Assembly (NCBI RefSeq): GCF_003577475.1
Contig: NZ_QPEP01000001.1
Location: forward strand, 113,830 to 177,829
DNA length: 64,000 bases
Direction: 5' to 3'
Source: Salinibius halmophilus
Lineage (GTDB): Bacteria; Pseudomonadota; Gammaproteobacteria; Pseudomonadales; Natronospirillaceae
Shown here: piece by piece, positions 34,471 through 43,104 of the stretch
How the letters are laid out: each line of letters starts with the position of its first letter
How positions within the stretch are numbered: position 1 is the first letter of the stretch
The notes under the pieces: model-generated
The model's input: only the letters and a program-made list of their open reading frames with translations
The model's database searches: none
Told to the model about the DNA's origin: nothing
Translations under genes and position numbers: made by a program

Positions 34471-34929
34471 ATGGATATTCGCAAAGTTAAGAAACTCATT
34501 GAGTTGCTTGAAGAATCAAACATCGACGAAATTGAAATTGCCGAGGGCGAAGAGTCTATTCGAATTTCACGCCATTCAACGCATGCTGCACCAGCACCTG
34601 TTCAATATGCAGCGCCAGCTGCAGCACCGGCGGCTGCCCCTGCACCAGCACCAGCTGCAGCACCGGCGGCAGAAGCTGCTCCGGCTGCGCCTGCTGGCCA
34701 CACTGTTAAATCGCCAATGGTAGGCACCTTCTATTCAGCGCCAAGCCCAAGCTCGCCAGCCTTCGTTGAAGTGGGCAAGTCGGTACAAAAAGGCGACGTT
34801 ATCTGCATTATTGAAGCAATGAAGATGATGAACCAAATTGAAGCAGACAAGAGCGGCACCATCGAAGCCATCTTGGTAGAAAACGGTGAGCCAGTAGAGT
34901 TCGATCAACCGCTAGTAACGATTGTTTGA
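34471..34929 (+). CDS. accB: Biotin carboxyl carrier protein of acetyl-CoA carboxylase
   Basis: This 152-residue carrier has an N-terminal part beginning [23 protein letters not shown], an Ala/Pro-rich flexible linker (about residues 42-73) and a biotinyl domain with the EAMKMMN motif. The biotinylated residue is Lys 118. It shuttles carboxylate between AccC and the AccAD transferase in the first step of fatty acid synthesis. AGGA precedes the ATG. It is coupled to accC, which starts 8 bases after its stop. Confidence 0.97.
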   Translation: MDIRKVKKLIELLEESNIDEIEIAEGEESIRISRHSTHAAPAPVQYAAPAAAPAAAPAPAPAAAPAAEAAPAAPAGHTVKSPMVGTFYSAPSPSSPAFVEVGKSVQKGDVICIIEAMKMMNQIEADKSGTIEAILVENGEPVEFDQPLVTIV

Positions 34930-34937
34930 GGCACTCA

Positions 34938-36281
34938 ATGTTAGATAAGGTTCTAATCGCAAACCGTGGTGAGATTGCACTACGTATCTTGCGTGCCTGT
35001 AAGGAGCTAGGCATTAAAACGGTTGCGGTGCACTCCAAGGTAGACCGCGACCTTAAACATGTGCGCCTAGCCGATGAAACGGTATGCATTGGTAATAACC
35101 CAAGTAACGAAAGCTACTTGAACATTCCGCGCTTAATTTCAGCGGCCGAAGTCACTGGTGCAGTTGGCATTCATCCAGGTTATGGCTTTTTAGCGGAAAA
35201 CGCTGACTTCGCTGAGCAGGTAGAAAAAAGTGGTTTTACTTTCATTGGCCCTAGAGCAGAAACCATTCGCCTAATGGGTGACAAGGTTTCTGCGATTGAA
35301 GCAATGAAAGCTGCTGGTGTGCCAACCGTTCCGGGTTCTGATGGCCCGCTTCCGGACAACGACCAAAAATGCCTAGAAATTGCCCGCCGCATTGGTTTTC
35401 CTGTGATTGTGAAAGCAGCCGCTGGTGGTGGTGGTCGTGGTATGCGCGTTGTGCATTCAGAAGCGTCATTAATTCAATCTATTCATGTAACAAAGTCTGA
35501 AGCCGCAGCAGCGTTTGGCTCAGACGTGGTTTACATGGAGAAGTTCCTGGAAAACCCTCGTCACGTGGAAGTACAGGTTCTTGCTGATGGCCAAGGTGGC
35601 GCCATTCACCTAGGTGACCGCGACTGCTCGCTTCAGCGCCGTCACCAAAAAGTATTGGAAGAAGCACCCGCGCCTGGCGTAGACGAAGAAGCGCGTGCCG
35701 CTTGTTTTGAAGCTTGTGTAAAAGCTTGTATCGAAATTGGCTACCGTGGCGCTGGTACGTTTGAGTTTTTGTACGAGAACGGCGGCTTTTACTTTATTGA
35801 AATGAACACGCGTGTTCAGGTGGAACATCCAGTATCTGAAATGATTACCGGTATCGACATCATTAAAGAACAGCTGCGCATTGCTTCTGGTTTGCCACTT
35901 TCGGTGAAGCAAGAAGACATTCGCTTCCACGGCCATGCCTTTGAGTGTCGTATCAATGCCGAAGACTCAAAAACCTTTATGCCAAGCCCTGGTAAAGTGG
36001 ACCAGTTCCATGCACCTGGTGGTTTAGGGGTACGCTGGGATTCACACCTGTATGCCGGTTATAGCATTCCGCCATATTATGATTCGATGATCGGCAAACT
36101 GATTACTTATGCCGACTCTCGCGAGCAAGCGCTTGAGAAAATGCGCATAGCATTGGACGAACTTGCCATTAGTGGCATCCGCACCAATATCGACCTGCAA
36201 AAAGAGTTGGTTCGCGATAGTGGCTTTAAACAAGGTGGTGTTAACATCCACTACCTAGAGAAAAAGCTAGAAAACCGCTAA
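34938..36281 (+). CDS. accC: Biotin carboxylase subunit of acetyl-CoA carboxylase
   Basis: This 447-residue ATP-grasp enzyme carboxylates the biotin on AccB. Hallmarks are the N-terminal [20 protein letters not shown], the Gly-rich loop [29 protein letters not shown], and [21 protein letters not shown], which contains catalytic Glu/Arg residues. The length is the usual one. I use the ATG at 34938 (TGAGG upstream) instead of an upstream in-frame TTG. It ends the aroQ-accBC operon and is followed by repeats and a rho-independent terminator. Confidence 0.97.
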   Translation: MLDKVLIANRGEIALRILRACKELGIKTVAVHSKVDRDLKHVRLADETVCIGNNPSNESYLNIPRLISAAEVTGAVGIHPGYGFLAENADFAEQVEKSGFTFIGPRAETIRLMGDKVSAIEAMKAAGVPTVPGSDGPLPDNDQKCLEIARRIGFPVIVKAAAGGGGRGMRVVHSEASLIQSIHVTKSEAAAAFGSDVVYMEKFLENPRHVEVQVLADGQGGAIHLGDRDCSLQRRHQKVLEEAPAPGVDEEARAACFEACVKACIEIGYRGAGTFEFLYENGGFYFIEMNTRVQVEHPVSEMITGIDIIKEQLRIASGLPLSVKQEDIRFHGHAFECRINAEDSKTFMPSPGKVDQFHAPGGLGVRWDSHLYAGYSIPPYYDSMIGKLITYADSREQALEKMRIALDELAISGIRTNIDLQKELVRDSGFKQGGVNIHYLEKKLENR

Positions 36282-36287
36282 ACAAAC

Positions 36288-36310
36288 GTCATCCCCGCGA
36301 AGGCGGGGAC
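36288..36310. repeat. GTCATCCCCGC-type hairpin repeat
   Basis: TCCCCGC-GAAG-GCGGGGA forms a perfect 7-bp stem just after accC. This GTCATCCCCGCGAA motif is a widespread REP-type sequence in proteobacteria. Only one copy is present here. Confidence 0.65.
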
Positions 36311-36342
36311 CTAGTTGATGCGCTGTAAATGTCTAGCAGGCA

Positions 36343-36496
36343 TGTCGCCCGAACCTTCGGTTCGTACGACCTACAGGGTGATTCGTAGGTTTTACAAACC
36401 GCAGGTTTGGGAAACACATTGTCGCCCGAACCATAGGTTCGTACGACCTACGGGATGATTCTTAGGTTTTACAAACCGCAGGTTTGGGAAACCAGC
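36343..36496. repeat. 77-bp tandem duplication containing two 31-bp repeat copies
   Basis: Two 77-base units start at 36343 and 36420 (TGTCGCCCGAACC...). Each contains a CGAACC/GGTTCG hairpin and one copy of the GTAGGTTTT...GGGAAAC element (36385-36415 and 36462-36492). A truncated third start (CATCGCCCGA) follows. The gap 36282-36629 holds these repeats, the GTCATCCCC hairpin and the terminator, but no gene. Confidence 0.85.
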
Positions 36497-36506
36497 ATCG
36501 CCCGAG

Positions 36507-36541
36507 AAATCGGCTTTCCATTGGAACGGCCGATTTTTTTT
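36507..36541 (+). terminator. Rho-independent terminator of accC operon
   Basis: AAATCGGC (36507-36514) pairs with GCCGATTT (36529-36536) across a 14-base loop and is followed by a run of T. It separates accC from prmA. Confidence 0.75.
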
Positions 36542-36629
36542 ACCTGCACAAAAATGCCAAAAAGTATGGTTAAATAGTGGTTTATTTTTGCTCACAGCCT
36601 ACCCTCATAGGCAACACAAAGGTACTTGC

Positions 36630-37517
36630 ATGGCTTGGATCCAACTAAAGTTCGACATCTCCCCAGAAGAAAGTGAAGTATATGAAGATGCCTTACTTGA
36701 AACCGGTGCCCTTGCGGTAACCTTTACAGACTTACACGACAATCCAGTGTATGAGCCAGAGCTAGGTACCACGCCGCTATGGGCAGATACGGTGCTAACT
36801 GCGTTGTATGAGGCAGACACAGCACCGGAAGCAGTGATTGCCATGTTGAGTGTTGTTACAGGAAAATCAGTCAGCGACCTGCCTAAGTGGCAAGCCGAGA
36901 TTGTTGAAGACAAAGACTGGGAGCGAGAATGGATGGATCGCTTCGAGCCCATTAACTTCAATGATCGCTTATGGGTAGTACCAAGCTGGAAAGAGGCGCC
37001 CAACCCAAATGCAGCCAACTTACGCCTAGACCCAGGCTTGGCTTTTGGAACCGGCACCCATCCTACCACACATATGTGTATGCAATGGTTGTCGGAGAAT
37101 GATGTACATAACAAAACCATAACCGATTATGGCTGTGGTAGCGGTATTCTTGGCATCGCTGCGCTCTTGCTGGGTGCGAAGTCGATGGTGGGAATCGACA
37201 TAGACCCACAAGCTATATTGGCAACAAAAAACAATGCCATCGCTAACGGCGTCTCAGAAAACTTGTTAGAATTGTGGTTACCTAACGAAGTTCAAAGTCA
37301 AGAGTGTGATCTAATGCTGGCAAATATTTTGGCCGGTCCATTAGTAGAACTGTCGTCAGATATATGCGACTTATTGCGCTCTGGTGGACAAATTGTGTTA
37401 TCTGGTATCCTACAGGATCAAGCTGGCGACGTGATGTCGGCTTATGAAAAATGGATTGATTTTGACCCAGTCTGCCAACATGAGGGCTGGGTTCGACTTT
37501 CAGGTATTAAACGGTAG
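36630..37517 (+). CDS. prmA: Ribosomal protein L11 methyltransferase
   Basis: This 295-residue SAM-dependent enzyme trimethylates L11 at several amino groups. An N-terminal substrate-recognition domain (MAWIQLKFDISPEESEVYEDALLETGA) leads to a methyltransferase core with RLDPGLAFGTGTHPTT, DYGCGSGILGIAALLLGA and LMLANILAGPLVEL. I take the ATG at 36630 with AAGG upstream; the frame's earlier TTG-type start would add a spurious leader. It starts its own transcript after a terminator and is followed by the zinc-ribbon gene 7 bases later. Confidence 0.95.
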   Translation: MAWIQLKFDISPEESEVYEDALLETGALAVTFTDLHDNPVYEPELGTTPLWADTVLTALYEADTAPEAVIAMLSVVTGKSVSDLPKWQAEIVEDKDWEREWMDRFEPINFNDRLWVVPSWKEAPNPNAANLRLDPGLAFGTGTHPTTHMCMQWLSENDVHNKTITDYGCGSGILGIAALLLGAKSMVGIDIDPQAILATKNNAIANGVSENLLELWLPNEVQSQECDLMLANILAGPLVELSSDICDLLRSGGQIVLSGILQDQAGDVMSAYEKWIDFDPVCQHEGWVRLSGIKR

Positions 37518-37524
37518 TTGAAAC

Positions 37525-38838
37525 ATGGATGAAGCATTTGTAACACGCTGTCCTAAATGCAAAACAGCATTTAAGGTCAACCCTAACCTGCTCGCTAAAG
37601 CTAATGGCAAAGTGCGGTGTGGCGCATGTTTGTGCGTGTTCGATGCAGAAGATCATATTCAGTTTGCGAGCGATGAACTAGAAAACAGTGCACCAGCGGC
37701 GCAAGTTGTACTTAATGATGAGCCCTTGTCACCGCCGCCTAAACCAGTTGCGCCGCCTACTAAGCCAGTCGAAAAGAAACCAAGCATTCCCAAACAAGGC
37801 TATGCTCGAACTGAGCCGCAGTTAGGGGGCGCATTTAATGACGAACCAGCGCCAGTAAAGCCCACAGCAAACAAACCGAGCACTGCGGACTTCGACGATT
37901 TCACAGCCAATTTGTCAGCTGAATCAGACGATGATTTTGTTTTCCAAGACGACCCAGATGATATCTTTGATGATGCAGAAGAAGTTGCTGCAAAAGACGA
38001 AGATAGTGGTATTGGCGAAATTTCCGAAGACTTTCTTAACTATCGGGCTGATGACAGCATGCGCAATCAATTCGAACCCCGCGCGGCTGGTTTTACCGAT
38101 GACGATGACGACGAAGCATGGGCGAAGTCGCTTGTTGACGACGACAAGAAAGGGGCAACCCCAGACAGCTATAGTTTGCTGGACGATGATTTTGATATCA
38201 CTAATGAGCCAAAAACATCGTCGGTGAATGTTACCCAATATGTAGCGCCGGTTGGCAAGCCAACATTTGCCAAAGGCAAAGCCAAAAAACCTAAAGCCCC
38301 AGCCAGTAGTGGCGCTTTAGCAATCGACGAAATCGAATCGCACCACCTTAATAATCAAAGCATGTTTTCAAGCGTTCTGTGGGCGATTTTAGCGGTTGTA
38401 CTAGCACTGGTGCTGATAGGGCAATACGCCTGGTTTCAACGTGATACTTTGTCACAAAACAGCAGCCTGCGACCGTTTTATGATAGCGCTTGCAACTTAG
38501 TTGGCTGCACCTTGCCGGCACTAACCGAAGTTGACAAAATTCAAATTAGCAATCACCAAGTTCGCCCAAACCCTTCCGACCCAGGTACGGTATTAGTAGA
38601 CTTAATGCTGCGCAATTCGGCTAACTTCGAGCAACCTTATCCACAAGTCATTGTGTCGTTTTTAAATGGTCAAGGCCAAGTAACACAGCGCTACCGTGTT
38701 AACCCAAACAATTATTTGACCGGCAATATTAAGTCAACCGACTTAATGCCTATTGGTGTACCGGTGCAAGTCCAATTAAAACTAGAAAACCCTGGTAATG
38801 TTCCAACCTATCGAATAGATGTTACCGGCGCGCCATAA
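37525..38838 (+). CDS. Zinc-ribbon and DUF3426 domain membrane protein
   Basis: This 437-residue protein has an MJ0042-type zinc ribbon near the N-terminus (Cys 9, 12, 32, 35: CPKCKTAF and CGACLCVFD). A long acidic, Pro-rich disordered region (about 50-250) follows, then one helix (SSVLWAILAVVLALVLIGQYAWF, about 280-302). The last domain is periplasmic DUF3426 (SACNLVGCTLPALTEVDKIQISNHQVRPNPSDPGTVLVDLMLRNSA). Families of this type occur between prmA and dusB in Pseudomonas-like genomes. Function is unknown; it may link cytoplasmic zinc-ribbon binding to the envelope. Confidence 0.88.
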   Translation: MDEAFVTRCPKCKTAFKVNPNLLAKANGKVRCGACLCVFDAEDHIQFASDELENSAPAAQVVLNDEPLSPPPKPVAPPTKPVEKKPSIPKQGYARTEPQLGGAFNDEPAPVKPTANKPSTADFDDFTANLSAESDDDFVFQDDPDDIFDDAEEVAAKDEDSGIGEISEDFLNYRADDSMRNQFEPRAAGFTDDDDDEAWAKSLVDDDKKGATPDSYSLLDDDFDITNEPKTSSVNVTQYVAPVGKPTFAKGKAKKPKAPASSGALAIDEIESHHLNNQSMFSSVLWAILAVVLALVLIGQYAWFQRDTLSQNSSLRPFYDSACNLVGCTLPALTEVDKIQISNHQVRPNPSDPGTVLVDLMLRNSANFEQPYPQVIVSFLNGQGQVTQRYRVNPNNYLTGNIKSTDLMPIGVPVQVQLKLENPGNVPTYRIDVTGAP

Positions 38839-38872
38839 AGTTCAAAATTTCTACGATTTCAACCTTTCGTAT

Positions 38873-38901
38873 GGGCGCGAGCTTAGGTATCATACGCGCC
38901 C
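38873..38901 (+). promoter_or_regulatory. Inverted repeat with GC-rich discriminator before dusB-fis
   Basis: GGGCGCG (38873-38879) and CGCGCCC (38895-38901) are perfect arms around 15 bases. TATCAT (38888-38893) lies inside and could be a -10, followed by a GC-rich discriminator. That is the design of growth-rate and stringent-controlled fis promoters in enterics. I see no convincing -35, and it could instead terminate the upstream gene. Confidence 0.4.
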
Positions 38902-38927
38902 CTCTGGTGATCACGATTTGAACAACT

Positions 38928-39914
38928 GTGTTTTATTTAGGCGAACATTGTATTGAAAAACCGCTGTTTTTAGCGCCCATGGCCGGCGTGACCGACAGAC
39001 CTTTTCGACAGCTATGTCGACGCCTTGGCGCAGGGGTAACCGTCTCTGAGATGGTGAGCGCTAATCCCGACCTTTGGAATAGCCGCAAAAGCAAAATGCG
39101 CCGTGATCACGATGGAGAACCTGGCCCGATTGTTTGCCAAATTGCCGGTGGTGATGTTGAGTGGCTTGCGCAAGCGGCCCAGATGAATGTTGCACATGGT
39201 GCACAGATCATCGACATCAACATGGGTTGCCCAGCCAAAAAGGTTTGTAACAAGGCTGCCGGCAGTGCATTACTACGTGACGAAAAACTCGTAGCAGAAA
39301 TGCTACAGGCAACGGTTGCGGCAGTTGATGTGCCGGTAACACTTAAATTCCGTACCGGCTGGGATCAAGACAACCGCAATGGTGTTGCCATTGCCAAAAT
39401 CGCTGAACAAGCTGGCATTCAAATGCTTTCGGTACATGGCCGTACCCGTGCCGACAAATATATGGGCAATGCTGAATACGATACCATCGCCGCCATCAAG
39501 CAAGCGGTGGCCATCCCTGTTATTGCCAATGGTGATATCACCAGCGGTGCAAAAGCAAAATATGTACTGGATTACACCAAAGCCGACGGCGTCATGATTG
39601 GCCGGGCGGCACAAGGGAATCCTTGGATTTTTGGCCAAGTCCAACATTACTTAGCGACTGGCGAGGACGCGCCAGCACCTAGCGCAAATGAAACGCGCGA
39701 TGTGCTGATTGAGCACATTAAAGCCCTACACAGTTTTTATGGTGAACTTCCAGGAGTTCGCATCGCTCGCAAACATTTAGGTTGGTATCTCAAAAGCCAC
39801 GCAGAGGGCGAGACAACCAGGCGAGCATTTAATCAATTAGAGGACCCGTTAGCGCAACTTGCGTTAATTGAGGAATACTTCGAACCTATTATTCGACAGG
39901 AAATCGCTGCATGA
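38928..39914 (+). CDS. dusB: tRNA-dihydrouridine synthase B
   Basis: This 328-residue FMN enzyme reduces uridine in the tRNA D-loop. It shows the Dus signature [21 protein letters not shown], catalytic Cys 101 in [30 protein letters not shown] and the flavin motifs [12 protein letters not shown] and IANGDI. The start is GTG at 38928; no clear ribosome site precedes it, which is unusual and may reflect control. It is coupled to fis by an ATGA overlap, as in E. coli dusB-fis. Confidence 0.95.
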   Translation: MFYLGEHCIEKPLFLAPMAGVTDRPFRQLCRRLGAGVTVSEMVSANPDLWNSRKSKMRRDHDGEPGPIVCQIAGGDVEWLAQAAQMNVAHGAQIIDINMGCPAKKVCNKAAGSALLRDEKLVAEMLQATVAAVDVPVTLKFRTGWDQDNRNGVAIAKIAEQAGIQMLSVHGRTRADKYMGNAEYDTIAAIKQAVAIPVIANGDITSGAKAKYVLDYTKADGVMIGRAAQGNPWIFGQVQHYLATGEDAPAPSANETRDVLIEHIKALHSFYGELPGVRIARKHLGWYLKSHAEGETTRRAFNQLEDPLAQLALIEEYFEPIIRQEIAA

Positions 39915-40201
39915 GTGTACAAAGTGTGATCGAAGCCCAGCCACAGGTAAACGCTGCGCTAAAAGTAGAAGAGCCACTATCGTTACGTGAGAGTGTTGAG
40001 CGCGCAATGGCTAACTACTTCGACCAACTTGATGGTGAGCAAGTATCTGACGTTTATCAGATGGTCCTTGCAGAAGTAGAAGCACCATTATTAGAAGCGG
40101 TAATGCACTATGTTCGCGACAATCAAACGAAAGCATCGCAAATTCTCGGCTTGAACCGCGGCACGCTGCGCAAAAAGCTGAAACAATACGACATGCTATA
40201 A
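39911..40201 (+). CDS. fis: DNA-binding protein Fis
   Basis: This 96-residue nucleoid protein has the strongly conserved C-terminal helix-turn-helix ([37 protein letters not shown]) and an N-terminal arm used for invertase contact. It bends DNA, activates rRNA promoters and organises the nucleoid. Length and placement after dusB are standard. The start overlaps the dusB stop by 4 bases. It is followed after 10 bases by purH, suggesting readthrough into purine genes. Confidence 0.96.
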   Translation: MSVQSVIEAQPQVNAALKVEEPLSLRESVERAMANYFDQLDGEQVSDVYQMVLAEVEAPLLEAVMHYVRDNQTKASQILGLNRGTLRKKLKQYDML

Positions 40202-40211
40202 GGAGCAGACC

Positions 40212-41792
40212 GTGACTCAAGTTGCTGTTAAGCGCGCACTTCTGAGTGTTTCTGACAAAACTGGAATCGTTGAATTCGCTAAAAAACTAAGCGAAGCAGG
40301 CGTTGAACTATTGTCGACAGGTGGTACACACCGCCTGTTAAAAGAAAGCGGTTTGCCAGTGATCGAAGTGTCTGATCACACGGGCTTCCCAGAAATGATG
40401 GACGGCCGGGTAAAAACACTGCATCCAAAAATCCACGGTGGCATCCTAGGTCGTCGCGGCCAAGATGACGCAGTTATGAGCGAGCACGACATCGCTGCAA
40501 TCGACATGGTAGTAGTAAACCTATACCCATTCGAAGCAACCGTTGCTAAGCCAGACTGCACGCTACCTGACGCCATTGAGAACATCGACATCGGTGGTCC
40601 AACAATGGTTCGTTCAGCAGCGAAAAACCACAAGTGGGTAAACATTGTGACTGACGCAGCCGACTACGATCGTGTTGCGCAGGAAGTTGCCGCGGGCGGC
40701 ACCACAATGAAAACGCGCTTCGATCTAGCGCTAAAAGCATTTGAGCACACTGCCAAGTACGACGGCATGATTGCTAACTGGCTGGGTACCGTTAACCTTG
40801 AAGCAGAAGAACTATCTGCGCAAGGTCGTGTCCAGTTCCCACGTACGTTCAACAGCCAGTTCGTTAAAGCGCAAGACATGCGCTACGGCGAAAATCCACA
40901 CCAGAATGCTGCTTTCTACGTTGATCCGAATGCGCAAGAAGCATCAGTTGCAACGGCTAAGCAGCTTCAAGGTAAAGAACTATCGTTCAACAACATTGCT
41001 GACACCGACGCCGCACTTGAGTGCGTGAAGAGCTTCGACGAGCCTGCATGTGTGATTGTTAAGCACGCTAACCCATGTGGTGTTGCAATTGCTGACAACA
41101 TTCTGGAAGCATACGACCTTGCGTTCAAAACTGACCCGACGTCAGCTTTTGGCGGCATCATTGCATTCAACAAAGAACTAGACGGCGAAACGGCAAAAGC
41201 CATCGTTGATCGCCAGTTTGTTGAAGTCATCATTGCCCCTGTTGTTTCAGCTGAAGCAAAAGAATATGTGGCTGCGAAGAAGAACGTTCGCCTTCTAGAA
41301 TGTGGTCAGTGGGATGCACCTGTTGCAGGCTACGACTACAAGAAGGTTAACGGCGGCCTACTCGTGCAAGACCGTGACCTAGGTATGATCACTGAAGCTG
41401 ACCTAAAAGTTGTGACTGAGCGCGCGCCAACTGAGCAAGAGCTGAAAGACCTAATGTTTGCTTGGAAAGTAGGCAAATTTGTTAAGTCTAACGCCATCGT
41501 CTACGTGAAAAACGGTCAAACTGTTGGTGTTGGCGCTGGCCAAATGAGCCGTGTTTACTCTGCCAAAGTTGCTGGCATCAAAGCCGCTGACGAAGGCCTA
41601 GAGATTAAGGGTTCAGTACTCGCGTCTGACGCTTTCTTCCCATTCCGCGATGGTTTAGACCAAGCAGCAGAAATGGGCGTTACAGCGGTTATCCAGCCTG
41701 GTGGCTCAATGCGTGATGACGAAGTTATTGCCGCAGCCAACGAGCATGGCATTGCGATGGTTATGACTGGCATGCGCCACTTCCGTCACTAA
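40212..41792 (+). CDS. purH: Bifunctional AICAR transformylase/IMP cyclohydrolase
   Basis: This 526-residue enzyme catalyses the last two steps of IMP synthesis. The N-terminal MGS-like cyclohydrolase domain opens [34 protein letters not shown]. The C-terminal transformylase domain has [10 protein letters not shown] and [31 protein letters not shown]. The length is the family norm. Start is GTG with AGGAGCAG upstream. Codon use is notably uniform (GGT, GTT, CTA, AAC favoured), suggesting high expression. purD follows 13 bases downstream. Confidence 0.97.
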   Translation: MTQVAVKRALLSVSDKTGIVEFAKKLSEAGVELLSTGGTHRLLKESGLPVIEVSDHTGFPEMMDGRVKTLHPKIHGGILGRRGQDDAVMSEHDIAAIDMVVVNLYPFEATVAKPDCTLPDAIENIDIGGPTMVRSAAKNHKWVNIVTDAADYDRVAQEVAAGGTTMKTRFDLALKAFEHTAKYDGMIANWLGTVNLEAEELSAQGRVQFPRTFNSQFVKAQDMRYGENPHQNAAFYVDPNAQEASVATAKQLQGKELSFNNIADTDAALECVKSFDEPACVIVKHANPCGVAIADNILEAYDLAFKTDPTSAFGGIIAFNKELDGETAKAIVDRQFVEVIIAPVVSAEAKEYVAAKKNVRLLECGQWDAPVAGYDYKKVNGGLLVQDRDLGMITEADLKVVTERAPTEQELKDLMFAWKVGKFVKSNAIVYVKNGQTVGVGAGQMSRVYSAKVAGIKAADEGLEIKGSVLASDAFFPFRDGLDQAAEMGVTAVIQPGGSMRDDEVIAAANEHGIAMVMTGMRHFRH

Positions 41793-41805
41793 GAAGGACA
41801 TTAAG

Positions 41806-43101
41806 ATGAACGTATTAGTAATTGGTCGCGGTGGCCGCGAACACGCGCTAGCTTGGAAAGCCTCTCAGTCTGAGCTTGTTGAGCAAGTATTCGTTGCACC
41901 AGGTAATGCTGGTACCGCAACAGAAGCGGGTCTAACCAACGTTGAGATCGACGAGATGGACTTCGCTAAGTTGGTTGACTTTGCCAAAGCAAACAACTGT
42001 GAGCTAACCATTGTTGGTCCTGAAGCGCCACTCGTTGCAGGTGCGGTAGACTTCTTCGAAGAGAATGGTCTAAAAGCATGGGGCCCGCGCAAGGGTGCGG
42101 CTCAGCTAGAAGGCTCGAAGTCTTTCACGAAAGACTTCCTAGCGCGCCATAACATTCCAACGGCTTTCTACCAAGTATTCACTGAAGTGGCACCTGCGCA
42201 CGCTTACATTGAAGAAAAAGGTGCACCAATCGTCATCAAGGCCGACGGTCTTGCTGCCGGTAAAGGTGTCATCGTTGCAATGACTGAAGCCGAAGCAAAA
42301 GCAGCGGTTGATGACATGCTAAGCGGTAACAAGTTTGGTGATGCGGGTGCCCGCGTGGTCATCGAGCAGTTCCTGACTGGCGAAGAAGCAAGTTTCATCG
42401 TGATGGTTGATGGCGACAATGTATTGCCAATGGCCACTAGCCAAGACCACAAAGCCGCTTACGACGGCGACAAAGGCCCTAACACTGGCGGCATGGGCGC
42501 ATATAGCCCAGCACCTGTGATGACAGCTGAAATCTCTGAGCGTGCAATGAACGAGGTAATTCTACCGACAGTTCGTGGCATGAAAGCAGAAGGCAATACC
42601 TTCACTGGTTTCCTATATGCTGGTCTAATGATTGCTGAAGATGGCACACCAAACGTGATCGAATTTAACGTTCGTTTTGGTGATCCTGAAACTCAGCCAA
42701 TCATGTCTCGTTTGAACTCAGACCTGGTTAAGCACTGCTTGGCTGGTATCGACGGTAAACTAGACGGCGAAACTGCTGACTGGGACCCACGTGCAGCAAT
42801 TGGTGTTGTGATGGCAGCTAAAGGCTACCCAGGCAGCTATCCAAAAGGCGACGTGATCTCTGGTTTGAACGTTGATGGCGGCGAAGCGAAAGTATTCCAC
42901 GCTGGCACCACACTTAACGAAGCGGGTGATGTTGTTACGTCTGGTGGTCGTGTACTATGTGTGACAGCACTAGGTAACACTGTATCAGAAGCACAAGCTG
43001 CTGCTTACGAGCGCGTCAAAACCATTAATTGGGAAGGTGTTGAGTACCGCAGCGACATCGCTTACCGCGCCATCGCTCGCGAGCAAGCTAACAAGGAGTA
43101 A
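41806..43101 (+). CDS. purD: Phosphoribosylamine-glycine ligase
   Basis: This 431-residue ATP-grasp enzyme (GAR synthetase) joins glycine to phosphoribosylamine. It has the N-terminal MNVLVIGRGGREHALAWK, the ATP-grasp Gly loop KADGLAAGKGVIVAM, EASFIVMVDGDNVLPMATSQDHKAAYDGDKGPNTGGMGAYSPAP and EFNVRFGDPETQ. All are family-typical. It is in the purH-purD-kinase-coq7 operon: the next gene starts 3 bases after its stop. Confidence 0.97.
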   Translation: MNVLVIGRGGREHALAWKASQSELVEQVFVAPGNAGTATEAGLTNVEIDEMDFAKLVDFAKANNCELTIVGPEAPLVAGAVDFFEENGLKAWGPRKGAAQLEGSKSFTKDFLARHNIPTAFYQVFTEVAPAHAYIEEKGAPIVIKADGLAAGKGVIVAMTEAEAKAAVDDMLSGNKFGDAGARVVIEQFLTGEEASFIVMVDGDNVLPMATSQDHKAAYDGDKGPNTGGMGAYSPAPVMTAEISERAMNEVILPTVRGMKAEGNTFTGFLYAGLMIAEDGTPNVIEFNVRFGDPETQPIMSRLNSDLVKHCLAGIDGKLDGETADWDPRAAIGVVMAAKGYPGSYPKGDVISGLNVDGGEAKVFHAGTTLNEAGDVVTSGGRVLCVTALGNTVSEAQAAAYERVKTINWEGVEYRSDIAYRAIAREQANKE

Positions 43102-43104
43102 TTC

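Noticed and set aside
34926-34938. Upstream TTG start for accC
   Set aside because: It would add a four-residue leader before a family-standard [12 protein letters not shown] start preceded by a ribosome site.
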